DNA from: Acerihabitans arboris | GTDB taxonomy: Bacteria; Pseudomonadota; Gammaproteobacteria; Enterobacterales; Enterobacteriaceae | Assembly (NCBI RefSeq): GCF_010131535.1 | Contig: NZ_WUBS01000013.1 | Span: forward strand, 1 to 64,000 | Length of the DNA: 64,000 bases | Direction: 5' to 3' | Shown here: one piece after another, positions 41,170 through 49,033 of the stretch | How the letters are laid out: each line of letters starts with the position of its first letter | How positions within the stretch are numbered: position 1 is the stretch's first letter | The notes under the pieces: generated by a model | Seen by the model: only the letters and a program-made list of their open reading frames with translations | Database searches by the model: none | What the model was told of the DNA's origin: nothing | Made by a program: the position numbers and the translations under genes

Positions 41170-42729
41170 TCAATCTTCTTGTGCAACGTCCTGGGTGACA
41201 TCCCGTGAAAACAGCGCCTCGATAAAGTCATCGGCTTTAAACGGCCGCAGATCCTCAATCCCCTCGCCCACGCCAATATAACGGATCGGAATGCCGAACT
41301 GGTCGGCCACCGCGAAAATCACGCCGCCCTTGGCGGTACCGTCCAGTTTAGTCAGGGTAATGCCGGTAAGCTTCACCGTTTCGTTAAATAACCTTGCCTG
41401 GCTGATGGCATTCTGGCCGGTACTGGCGTCGAGGGTCAGCATAACCTCATGGGGGGCGTCGTCGTCCAGTTTTTTCATGACCCGCACAATCTTCTTCAGC
41501 TCATCCATCAGATGGCTCTTGTTCTGCAGGCGCCCGGCGGTATCGGCGATCAGTACATCGACGCCGCGAGCCTTGGCCGCCTGGATGGCATCGAAAATCA
41601 CCGATGCGGAATCGGCGCCGGTATGCTGCGCGATGACCGGGATCTGGTTACGCTGGCCCCAGACCTGCAGCTGCTCCACCGCCGCCGCGCGGAAGGTATC
41701 GCCCGCCGCCAGCATCACGCTTTTGCCCTGCATCTGGTACTGGCGCGCCAGCTTACCGATAGTCGTGGTCTTGCCGACCCCGTTTACCCCGACCATAAGG
41801 ATAACAAACGGCGTTTTGCCGCCCACGTCCAGCGGCCGATCGACCCTGGCGAGGATAGCACCCATTTCTTCTTTTAATTTAACGTAGAGTGTATCCGCAT
41901 CCTTCAGGTGCCGGCGGTCGGCATGTTCAATCAGGCCGGTGATAAGCTTGCGGGTGGTGTCCATACCGACGTCGGCAATCAGCAGTTGTTCTTCAAGCTG
42001 TTCAAACAGATCATCGTCTATTTTCTTACCGGTAAACAATCCGATAAATCCGGATCCGAGATTTTGTCTGGTCTTGAGCAGCCCCCGCTTCAAGCGGGCA
42101 AAAAAACCCTCTCGGGCCGGACGCTGTTGTTCAATGGGTTGTTCAATGGGTTGTTCAATGGATTGTCCGGACGGTAGTCCGCCCGCCGGCAACCCTGCGG
42201 GAGCGGCCCAGGCCACCGGCGCGTTTTCTTCGGCGTCGGCGATATCCTCGCCAACCCCGGCAAAATCCTCTTCCGCCGGCAGCTCGCCTTGCTCGGGGCA
42301 AACGTCCCCGGCAAAAGCCAGGTCAGCTTCCCGGGCGTCGGCATGATCCCCGTCAACCGCGGCGAGATCCCCTTCCGCCGGCAGGCCGCCTTGATCGGGA
42401 CGAACGTCCCAGGCAAGGGCCAGGCCCGCTTCATCACGCCCGTCATCATGACCGGCGTAGGCTTCCGGCCGGCCCCGGGAGGCGGGATCGGCTGCCTGGC
42501 GGCCCGCGCCGGCGGTTTGCCGCGCCGCCACCCGCCCGGTGATATCGACGATATCCCTGGCGGTATCGCGGGCCGCCGTATCGTCGGCCAGGGGCGCCAC
42601 GTCGGCCTGCCGCGCGGCGGCGTCATCGGCCCGCGCATCCTGACTGGCCGGTTTTTCCTGTTCCTGTTCGTCATCCTGGCGCTTTATGCCTAACCAGGAA
42701 AGGAACCCGCGTTTTTTCTCTTTTGCCAT
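41170..42729 (-). CDS. ftsY: Signal recognition particle receptor FtsY
   Basis: FtsY is the SRP receptor GTPase that docks ribosome-nascent-chain complexes on the inner membrane. The C-terminal NG domain starts near residue 205 with the membrane-binding helix (EGFFARLKRGLLKTRQNLGS) and has the P-loop GVNGVGKT at 314-321, DTFRAAAVEQL, DTAGRLQNKSHLMDEL and TKLDGTAKGG. The 519 residues include a long acidic A domain with unusual repeats: two 34-residue units (100-133 and 134-167) and three Ile-Glu-Gln-Pro units near 191-201. The A domain is poorly conserved in the family, so the repeats likely change only length and charge. Confidence 0.97.
   Translation of the reverse strand: MAKEKKRGFLSWLGIKRQDDEQEQEKPASQDARADDAAARQADVAPLADDTAARDTARDIVDITGRVAARQTAGAGRQAADPASRGRPEAYAGHDDGRDEAGLALAWDVRPDQGGLPAEGDLAAVDGDHADAREADLAFAGDVCPEQGELPAEEDFAGVGEDIADAEENAPVAWAAPAGLPAGGLPSGQSIEQPIEQPIEQQRPAREGFFARLKRGLLKTRQNLGSGFIGLFTGKKIDDDLFEQLEEQLLIADVGMDTTRKLITGLIEHADRRHLKDADTLYVKLKEEMGAILARVDRPLDVGGKTPFVILMVGVNGVGKTTTIGKLARQYQMQGKSVMLAAGDTFRAAAVEQLQVWGQRNQIPVIAQHTGADSASVIFDAIQAAKARGVDVLIADTAGRLQNKSHLMDELKKIVRVMKKLDDDAPHEVMLTLDASTGQNAISQARLFNETVKLTGITLTKLDGTAKGGVIFAVADQFGIPIRYIGVGEGIEDLRPFKADDFIEALFSRDVTQDVAQED
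42124..42159 (-). repeat. 12-bp tandem repeat in ftsY (Ile-Glu-Gln-Pro)
   Basis: Three consecutive copies of a 12-bp unit (plus strand TTGTTCAATGGG) encode Ile-Glu-Gln-Pro in the FtsY A domain. In-frame copy changes would alter length without a frameshift. Confidence 0.8.
42229..42432 (-). repeat. Two 102-bp repeats in the ftsY acidic domain
   Basis: Units 42331-42432 and 42229-42330 encode similar 34-residue stretches (for example EAGLALAWDVRPDQGGLPAE versus EADLAFAGDVCPEQGELPAE). They have diverged at the DNA level, so the duplication is not recent. Confidence 0.7.
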
Positions 42730-42956
42730 TTGCGACTACACTCCTCGCCGAAAAATCATGGCGGATGAATAACGTGACTGATAAACCTGATAGTTTATCA
42801 CTTTCGCCGCCGCTCAACACGCCCGGCGTTGGCTTTTCCCGCCCGTTGACACATCAGGGCGAATTAACATTCCCCCCGGGCCGCCGGGCCGGTAGAATAG
42901 CCGATTACAGGCCCCGACTCGGCATTTTCACTGATTTGGCAAACAACAAGACACCT

Positions 42957-43562
42957 ATGGCAAAAAAAATCCCTTCGCGTCCCGCCGGGCAAATCCGGAT
43001 TATCGGCGGCCAATGGCGCGGACGTAAACTGCCGGTGCCGGACAGTCCGGGGCTGCGCCCGACCACCGACCGGGTGCGGGAAACGTTATTTAACTGGCTG
43101 GCGCCGATGATCCAGGGCGCCCGGTGCCTGGATTGTTTCGCCGGCAGCGGCGCGCTGGGCCTGGAAGCCTTGTCCCGCCACGCCGGCGTCGCCACGCTGC
43201 TGGAGCAGGATCGATCGGTTGCCGGCCAACTGGAAAAAAATATTACGCTGCTGGGCGCCGCCAACGGCAAGGTGATGGTTACCGACAGCCTGCGCTGGCT
43301 GGCGCAGCCGGGCACCCCTTACGATCTGGTGTTTCTCGATCCGCCTTTTCGCCATGGACTTATCGACCAAACGGTGCGATTACTGGAACAGAACGACTGG
43401 CTGGCCCCAGGGGCGTGGATTTATATAGAGGCCGAAACCGAAAACCACGGCATAACGGTGCCGGCGCACTGGCGGCTGCATCGGGAAAAAGTCGCCGGCC
43501 AGGTGGCTTACCGACTGTATATCCGTCACGGCAACCTTCAGGAGCATGATGATGTGGATTAA
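42957..43562 (+). CDS. rsmD: 16S rRNA (guanine966-N2)-methyltransferase RsmD
   Basis: RsmD methylates G966 of 16S rRNA in the small subunit. ATG at 42957 gives 201 residues matching E. coli RsmD (198); a much longer in-frame upstream start is not supported by homology. Conserved stretches: GQIRIIGGQWRGRKLPVPDS, RPTTDRVRETLFNWLAP, SAM motif CLDCFAGSGALGLEALSR and the catalytic VFLDPPF. Divergent from ftsY with a shared 227-bp regulatory region, and overlapping yhhL at the 3' end. Confidence 0.96.
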   Translation: MAKKIPSRPAGQIRIIGGQWRGRKLPVPDSPGLRPTTDRVRETLFNWLAPMIQGARCLDCFAGSGALGLEALSRHAGVATLLEQDRSVAGQLEKNITLLGAANGKVMVTDSLRWLAQPGTPYDLVFLDPPFRHGLIDQTVRLLEQNDWLAPGAWIYIEAETENHGITVPAHWRLHREKVAGQVAYRLYIRHGNLQEHDDVD

Positions 43563-43839
43563 TCTGGGCCGTTTGCTGATGTTGCTCATCTGGGGCTTCC
43601 TGGTGTTTAACCTGATTCACCCCTTCCCGCGGCCGTTGAAATATTTTCTTGATATCGCTATGGTTTTTATGGTGATCATGCACGGATTACAGTTGACATT
43701 GCTGAAAGCCACCCTGACCCGGGACGAACCGAAACTTAGTCGCGTCTTTCAGGCGCGCATGTTTTTATTCGGCGTATTTGAAATGCTGGCCTGGCAAAAA
43801 AAACAGCGCGCGCAAAAACCGGCCGGCCCCGGTAAATAA
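43552..43839 (+). CDS. yhhL: DUF1145 family inner-membrane protein YhhL
   Basis: A 95-residue membrane protein of unknown function with three hydrophobic spans (MWINLGRLLMLLIWGFLVFN, FLDIAMVFMVIMHGLQLTL, ARMFLFGVFEMLAWQ). Three ATG codons in a row occur at 43546, 43549 and 43552; the last has GGAG at seven bases and matches the E. coli start MWINLGRLL. It overlaps the end of rsmD. Confidence 0.87.
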   Translation: MWINLGRLLMLLIWGFLVFNLIHPFPRPLKYFLDIAMVFMVIMHGLQLTLLKATLTRDEPKLSRVFQARMFLFGVFEMLAWQKKQRAQKPAGPGK

Positions 43840-43857
43840 CACGAGGGGCGGGGGGGG

Positions 43858-44181
43858 TTACGAAGGCTTCTTGCCCGGAAGATAAGGAAATGCGGTGACG
43901 TTATCGCCGAGATCGGAGATACGCGCGCTGCCCTTTTCGGTCACGATGTCAATCCGGATCACCGCGTGCAGCGGAATGTAGCTGCGGCTGACGCCGGCAA
44001 ATTCGGTCTTTAGCTTCTCTTCGGAGGGATCGACCAATACGGCGCTTTGGCTGTAAAACACAAACTCGCCGATTTCGATAAAACCGAACATCGGGCTTTG
44101 ACTGAGTTCGCGCACGTAAAGCTGATAGTTTTTGCCATTATTGATAAATTGAATCCGATATAAGGGCTGTTCACTGCTCAT
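43858..44181 (-). CDS. DUF1820 family protein
   Basis: A soluble protein of 107 residues. The stretch PLYRIQFINNGKNYQLYVRE, then FGFIEIGEFVF and VDPSEEKLKTEFAGVSRSYI matches the DUF1820 family known from Pseudomonas and other gamma-proteobacteria. Function unknown. ATG at 44181 is preferred; a longer frame would add 30 Cys-rich, unrelated residues. In E. coli the neighbouring gene yhhM at this place encodes a different family (DUF2500), so the locus has changed content. Confidence 0.85.
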   Translation of the reverse strand: MSSEQPLYRIQFINNGKNYQLYVRELSQSPMFGFIEIGEFVFYSQSAVLVDPSEEKLKTEFAGVSRSYIPLHAVIRIDIVTEKGSARISDLGDNVTAFPYLPGKKPS

Positions 44182-44400
44182 AACCCGGCTATCTCCCACC
44201 ATTCTGGGTAATTGACATTTGCATGGAAAAATTGTGGCGCTAACATAGCATAAAGCGCAGTAACAACACACTCAGTGACTGAATCCGGGTTAAACCCGCA
44301 CCGATCCCCTACACTGGGTTAACGATCGCCACAATCCGCTCCAGTCATAACACATGAGACATCAGGGAACGCCCCCTCACCGCACATAAGGATAATTATT

Positions 44401-45027
44401 ATGCTCTGGTCATTTATCGCAGTCGTATTTTCGGGATGGCTGTATGTTGACGCTACCTACCGCGGTCCGGTATGGCAACGCTGGTTGTTCAAGCCGGTCA
44501 CCCTGCTGCTGCTGCTGGCGCTGGCCGCGCAGGCGCCGGTGCTAACCGTTGCCGGCTACCTGATTATCCTGGGATTGGTGGCGACCATGGTCGCCGACGC
44601 GCTGCAGTTGCTGACCAACGAGCGGATGATGTACGTTATCGGCGCCTATTTCCTGTCGCATCTGCTGTATACCATAGGTTTTGCCAGCCAGATGAACTTT
44701 ACCGTTTTCTGGCCGCTGCCGATTGCGCTGCTGATTATCGGGGCGGCGCTGATTGCGGTGCTGTGGACGCGCCTGGCTGAGCTGCGGTGGCCGATCTGCA
44801 CCTATATCGGCATGACGCTGCTGATGGTCTGGATCGCCGGCGAGCAGTACTTCGCGCGCAGTACCGATAACAGCTTTTCCCTGCTGGCCGGCGCGAGCCT
44901 GCTGCTGCTGACGACCGTACTGTGGTTAATCAGCCATTTTCGCTACCCTTTCGGGGCGGCGAAGGCGGTTATTGCGGCCAGTTATTTTGCCGGCCACTTT
45001 TTGATTGTGCGCTCCCTGTACTTCTGA
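44401..45027 (+). CDS. yhhN: YhhN/TMEM86 family membrane protein (lysoplasmalogenase-like)
   Basis: An integral membrane protein of 208 residues, the same length as E. coli YhhN, with about eight hydrophobic spans. [35 protein letters not shown]-like stretch, and the C-terminal [15 protein letters not shown] are close to E. coli. The TMEM86 family includes lysoplasmalogenases; activity of bacterial YhhN is not established from sequence. Its stop codon abuts the tusA stop directly, where zntA stands in E. coli. Confidence 0.92.
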   Translation: MLWSFIAVVFSGWLYVDATYRGPVWQRWLFKPVTLLLLLALAAQAPVLTVAGYLIILGLVATMVADALQLLTNERMMYVIGAYFLSHLLYTIGFASQMNFTVFWPLPIALLIIGAALIAVLWTRLAELRWPICTYIGMTLLMVWIAGEQYFARSTDNSFSLLAGASLLLLTTVLWLISHFRYPFGAAKAVIAASYFAGHFLIVRSLYF

Positions 45028-45270
45028 TCAACCTTTGCGCAACAGGTAGCGGTAAGGCAGCTCGCCGGTGGTCTGCGCCAGCAGCTGATGGTCCATATAA
45101 CGGCAGAAACCGGGAATGTCGCGGGTGGTGGCCGGATCGTCGGCGATGACCAGCAGCGTTTGGCCGCTTTGCATCTGGCGCACGGTTTTGCGCACCATCA
45201 TGACCGGTTCAGGGCAGCGCAGGCCCTGGGCATCGAGAGTGAGATCGGCATCGGCATAGGGATCTGACAT
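45028..45270 (-). CDS. tusA: Sulfur carrier protein TusA
   Basis: TusA accepts sulfur from IscS and passes it to TusD for 2-thiouridine in tRNA; it also affects molybdenum cofactor and iron-sulfur metabolism. ATG at 45270 gives 80 residues (E. coli 81). The active Cys is in [20 protein letters not shown], and [19 protein letters not shown] follows. It ends back to back with yhhN. Confidence 0.96.
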   Translation of the reverse strand: MSDPYADADLTLDAQGLRCPEPVMMVRKTVRQMQSGQTLLVIADDPATTRDIPGFCRYMDHQLLAQTTGELPYRYLLRKG

Positions 45271-45436
45271 AAGGCTTCCAATATTCGGTAATGTGCACTC
45301 AGCATTGGCAGACAAAACTGCGCAGCCCGGAGCTTACGGGTTACCCGTCTCAAGCTATGTGCTTTTTTGCCACCAATCTGACGCCTGGGGTGTTATTGCA
45401 TGCAAGCTTGGCTGAATTTGATGATAAACTCAACGG

Positions 45437-45464
45437 TTGCATTTTTAATGTAACCGGGTATTAT
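45437..45464 (+). promoter_or_regulatory. Candidate promoter of yhhQ
   Basis: TTGCAT (437-442) and TATTAT (459-464) are separated by 16 bp and followed by a very GC-rich discriminator (GCGCGCCGCGCC). It would give a leader of about 85 bases before the yhhQ ATG. I looked for a preQ1 riboswitch in this leader and did not find a convincing one. Confidence 0.5.
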
Positions 45465-45556
45465 GCGCGCCGCGCCCATAAGTAGCTCATTTTTAGCCAA
45501 TCGGCGCGGTTATCGTTCTGGGTTCCCTCACCCCATTGATTAAAAAAGGCCGCCAT

Positions 45557-46222
45557 ATGTTCACATTCACCCCCCGCCAGCGGCTGCATGCGCTGCTCTG
45601 GCTGGCGTTATTCCATATCATCATCATCACGTCGAGCAACTACCTGGTGCAGCTGCCGGTGTCTATTTTCGGCTTCAAGACCACCTGGGGCGCCTTTACC
45701 TTTCCCTTTATCTTCCTGGCAACGGATCTGACGGTGCGGATTTTCGGCGCGCCGCTGGCCCGCAGGATTATCCTGGCGGTGATGGTGCCGGCCCTGGTGG
45801 CATCCTATATCGTGTCTTCGTTGTTTTACCAGGGGGAATGGCAGGGCGTGGCCGTGCTCGCCCAGCTTAACCTGTTTGTGGCCCGGATCGCCTGCGCCAG
45901 TTTTATGGCATACGCCCTGGGCCAGATCCTCGACGTCCACGTGTTTAACCGGCTGCGCCGTGGTTTCCCATGGTGGGTGGCGCCCGCGGCCTCCACCCTG
46001 CTGGGTAATATCAGCGATACGCTGGCGTTCTTTTTTATCGCCTTTTATAAAAGCACCGACCCGTTTATGGCCGCCCACTGGGTGGAAATCGCCTTGGTGG
46101 ATTATAGCTTCAAGCTACTGATTAGCCTGGTATTTTTCTTACCCATGTACGGGATCCTGCTGAATATGCTGCTTAAGCGAATGGCACGGCCGGGCAATAA
46201 CGGATTTCTCCAACTGAGTTAA
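45557..46222 (+). CDS. yhhQ: Queuosine precursor transporter YhhQ
   Basis: An inner-membrane importer of the queuosine precursors preQ0 and preQ1 (DUF165/QPTR family). ATG at 45557 gives 221 residues, the E. coli length. LLWLALFHIIIITSSNYLVQ, FIFLATDLTVRIFG, LNLFVARIACASFMAYALGQ and WWVAPAASTLLGNISDTLAF are conserved. AAAGG eight bases upstream. tusA, which also serves tRNA modification, is divergent. Confidence 0.95.
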   Translation: MFTFTPRQRLHALLWLALFHIIIITSSNYLVQLPVSIFGFKTTWGAFTFPFIFLATDLTVRIFGAPLARRIILAVMVPALVASYIVSSLFYQGEWQGVAVLAQLNLFVARIACASFMAYALGQILDVHVFNRLRRGFPWWVAPAASTLLGNISDTLAFFFIAFYKSTDPFMAAHWVEIALVDYSFKLLISLVFFLPMYGILLNMLLKRMARPGNNGFLQLS

Positions 46223-46269
46223 CCTCTGTATTGCGTTATTCTTGGCTTACTCGCTTTTGGGAGATTGCC

Positions 46270-46758
46270 ATGATAATTAACCACCGTACTGCCAGCGCGA
46301 AAGAGATTCATCTATTGTATGCTCAGTTACCGGAGCTGAACGCGCACCATTCCCTGATGGATATCGAAATGCGGCTGCAACACCGGCCGCATCTTATGCT
46401 GGTAGCTGAAGTCAACGGTCGACCCGTCGGTTTTATTGCGGGTTACGCCCTGAACACCGCTGAATTCCACCTCTGGCTAGGCGGGGTCTTGCCCGGCTTC
46501 CGTCGTCGGGGCGTGGCGCGCGCGCTGCTGGCCGCGCAGGAAACCTGGGCAAAGTCGCGGGGATATCACACCATTAACGTAAAATCGGGCAGCCGCTTCC
46601 AGGGGATGCTATTGTTTCTTATATCAAATCATTATCAGCAGACGCGAATCGAAGCGCAGGATAATGAAGAGGAAAATAAGATCTGGCTTGAGAAAAACTA
46701 TGGTAATCAGTTGATTGTCTTCTCTGGCTCATCGGATTGTAAACAGCGGAACGGCTGA
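46270..46758 (+). CDS. GNAT family N-acetyltransferase
   Basis: A 162-residue GCN5-related acetyltransferase. Acyl-CoA-binding motif A is readable as LPGFRRRGVARALLAAQETW, preceded by the beta-strand VNGRPVGFIAGYALN. GGGAGA five bases ahead of the ATG at 46270 supports the start; the longer frame adds 13 residues. The substrate cannot be inferred. No such gene lies between yhhQ and dcrB in E. coli, so it is an insertion relative to that order. Four bases or so before the dcrB region begins, suggesting a shared transcript. Confidence 0.85.
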   Translation: MIINHRTASAKEIHLLYAQLPELNAHHSLMDIEMRLQHRPHLMLVAEVNGRPVGFIAGYALNTAEFHLWLGGVLPGFRRRGVARALLAAQETWAKSRGYHTINVKSGSRFQGMLLFLISNHYQQTRIEAQDNEEENKIWLEKNYGNQLIVFSGSSDCKQRNG

Positions 46759-46783
46759 ATAAATGGAGTATTCAAGGAAATTT

Positions 46784-47341
46784 ATGCAGAAAGCAGCGAA
46801 GTATTTTGGCATCGGTTTACTGGTTATCGGGCTGGCGGCCTGTGACAATAAGAACGATCGGAACGCCACGGTCAACAACGGCGCGGCGCATGCCCAGGCG
46901 GAAACCAAAGTCAGCCTGCTGGAAGGGAAGCTCACCTTCGCCCTGCCCGGGGATATGAGCGATCAGAGCGGCAAAGTGGGCACCCAGGCCAATAATATGC
47001 ACGTCTATGCCGATGAATCCGGCCATAAAGCGGTTATCGTCATCCTGGGCGACAACACCACCGAAGGACTTGATGTACTGGCCCAGCGTCTGGAGGAGCA
47101 GCAGCGTTCCCGCGACCCGGATCTGCAGGTGGTCACCAATAAGGCCATCACCGTTAACGGCCAGACGTTGCAGCAATTTGACAGCATTGTCTCCAGCGGC
47201 GGCAAACCGGCTTATTCGTCAGTGGCCTTCGGTAAAGTGGATAATCATCTGCTGACCATGCAAATCACCCTGCCGGCTGAAAACCAGCAAACGGCGCAAA
47301 CCGCGGCCGAATCAATCCTCAAAACCGTGGTCATTAAATAA
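46784..47341 (+). CDS. dcrB: DcrB family lipoprotein
   Basis: A small envelope lipoprotein needed for phage C1/C6 DNA entry in E. coli (DcrB). ATG at 46784 with AAGGA upstream gives 185 residues, equal to E. coli. The signal sequence with lipobox LAAC at residues 17-20 is followed by a short linker and the DcrB domain: [40 protein letters not shown] and [14 protein letters not shown]. Confidence 0.93.
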   Translation: MQKAAKYFGIGLLVIGLAACDNKNDRNATVNNGAAHAQAETKVSLLEGKLTFALPGDMSDQSGKVGTQANNMHVYADESGHKAVIVILGDNTTEGLDVLAQRLEEQQRSRDPDLQVVTNKAITVNGQTLQQFDSIVSSGGKPAYSSVAFGKVDNHLLTMQITLPAENQQTAQTAAESILKTVVIK

Positions 47342-47389
47342 CCCGCCGATCCCGGCGCCCGCGCCGAAAACGTGTTGACCGCAAGTTCC

Positions 47390-47407
47390 CCGGCCCGCAA
47401 GGGCCGG
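47390..47407. terminator. Hairpin between convergent dcrB and yhhS
   Basis: CCGGCCC and GGGCCGG pair around a GCAA tetraloop (a stable GNRA type). No T-run, so termination efficiency is uncertain, but its place between two converging genes suggests a shared 3'-end structure. Confidence 0.5.
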
Positions 47408-47412
47408 ACGAT

Positions 47413-48639
47413 TCACGCCTGGCCTGACGCCTTGTCGCGCAGTATCCGACGCCGGAGCGAGAGCGTCATCAGCAGCCCAACCAGCACCAGCACGGCGGCG
47501 GCCAGATAGATCGACGAGACGCCGGCATGGGCCATCAACACCCCGGCCAGCGGCCCCACGACTCCCAATGACAAATCCATAAACGCGGTAAAGGTGGCCA
47601 GCGCGCTGCCCTGGTTTTGCGACGGCACTTCCTTCATCGCCACCACGCCGAGCGCGGGGAAAACCAGCGAGAAACCGGCGCCGGTCAGGAATGCGCCTAC
47701 TTCCGCCATCCAGGGCACGCCCGACAGCCATACCAGCAGCAGGCCGGCGGCTTCGACGCCAAAGCAGGCCATGGACACCCGTAATCCACCATAGCGATTA
47801 ATGCTATTGGGAAAAAACAACCGGGTGCCGACAAACGCGATGCTGAACAACGTCAGGGCAAAAGCGGCGCCGTTCCAGCCTTTATCGGCATAAAACAGGG
47901 TAATAAACGTGGCGATCACGCCAAAACCGCCGGATGCGAACGCCAGCACCAGCCCATAACGCCAGATAAGACTAACCACCGCCTTAAAAGGGATCTGCTT
48001 GCCGGACGCGGTTTTCACCCGTGGTCGTGGTATCGCCGCCATAATCGCCAGAGCGCAAACCAGGATAATCGTCCCCGACAATAATCCCAGGCCGCCGAGA
48101 TAATACAGCCATACTCCCAGCGGAGCGCCTATGGCCAGAGCGCCATAGCTTGCCACCCCGTTCCAGGAAATCACCCGGCCGATATGCAGCGAGCCGACCG
48201 CCCCCACGCCCCATAGGGTCGCGCCGGTGCCGACAAAACTTTGCCCGATGCCGAGGATCACCCGCCCGGCGCATAGCAGGATTAACGCCGCGAACGGCAG
48301 CGCGTCGCCAATCAGGGAAAACAGGTAGAAGACCCCGCTTAACAGACAGCCGAACAGGCCCAGCACGACAACAGGCTTTGGTCCTACGCGATCGGCATAA
48401 CGTCCGGCCCAGGGACGGCTCAGCAAGGTGGCGAGATATTGCAGGCTTATCACCAGGCCGGCCCAAAACGCGCTGTATCCCATATGGTTATGCACATAAC
48501 CGGGCAATACCGCCAGCGGCAGGCCGATAGACAGGTAGTTAACGAAATTGAAGACAACGATGGAGAGAATATTCAGGTTAAGACGCCATCCGCTGGCGGC
48601 CGGCTGAGGTGAAGAACCAGGCATGGACATCATACTCAC
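47413..48639 (-). CDS. yhhS: MFS transporter YhhS
   Basis: A 408-residue major facilitator of the YhhS family (E. coli about 405 residues), with 12 hydrophobic spans. GYSAFWAGLVISLQYLATLL and RPWAGRYADRVGPKPVVVLG are the MFS motif-A region. Start is GTG at 48639, with ATG codons two and three residues on; no strong ribosome site is seen. It is the last gene of the block matching E. coli 77 min. Substrate unknown; drug export was reported for some homologues. Confidence 0.9.
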   Translation of the reverse strand: MSMMSMPGSSPQPAASGWRLNLNILSIVVFNFVNYLSIGLPLAVLPGYVHNHMGYSAFWAGLVISLQYLATLLSRPWAGRYADRVGPKPVVVLGLFGCLLSGVFYLFSLIGDALPFAALILLCAGRVILGIGQSFVGTGATLWGVGAVGSLHIGRVISWNGVASYGALAIGAPLGVWLYYLGGLGLLSGTIILVCALAIMAAIPRPRVKTASGKQIPFKAVVSLIWRYGLVLAFASGGFGVIATFITLFYADKGWNGAAFALTLFSIAFVGTRLFFPNSINRYGGLRVSMACFGVEAAGLLLVWLSGVPWMAEVGAFLTGAGFSLVFPALGVVAMKEVPSQNQGSALATFTAFMDLSLGVVGPLAGVLMAHAGVSSIYLAAAVLVLVGLLMTLSLRRRILRDKASGQA

Positions 48640-49033
48640 GACAAAGGGCGGCAGGACCGGAGCCCGCCCGTGAACAAATAGTTAATAAGTATAACGAAAT
48701 GTCTCCGGCCGATCATGGTCGGGATGCCTAAATTTCCGGACGTTTGCCCAAAAACGCATCTTTTGTCCACCTGGCGACGCCGTGGATTTATCTCCCTGGC
48801 GCTTGTGCATATACCCCAAGCGCCAGCCCCCTTTTTCGCGCCCTGCACAAAGTGGTGGTAAAAGTGCGCAACATCCGTCTTTCCCGCGTAAAAAAGATTG
48901 CATTGCTGAAACAGTAACCTTTATAAATATAGGGCTATTATTTGCGGCACGCTTATCCAGCTTGAGTATTGCGGCGCGGGCAAAATAACCATTATCGCTG
49001 CGCCGTGGGGCTTGCCACGGCAGGAAAGACGTT
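48640..49033. other. Intergenic region between yhhS and aegA
   Basis: No gene is seen in these 394 bases; the short reading frames are random. Near the right end lies a candidate promoter for aegA: TTGCAT at 48898-48903 and TATAAA at 48922-48927 with an 18-bp spacer. No clear FNR or NarL site was found. Confidence 0.5.

Noticed and set aside
42124-42159. A CRISPR-like short repeat array
   Set aside because: The units are in-frame coding repeats in ftsY without spacers.
42723-42956. An N-terminal extension of rsmD by 78 codons
   Set aside because: No similarity to RsmD proteins; the ATG at 42957 gives the family length and overlaps nothing.
45271-45556. A preQ1 riboswitch ahead of yhhQ
   Set aside because: The leader has no convincing preQ1-I, II or III core; only a promoter could be supported.
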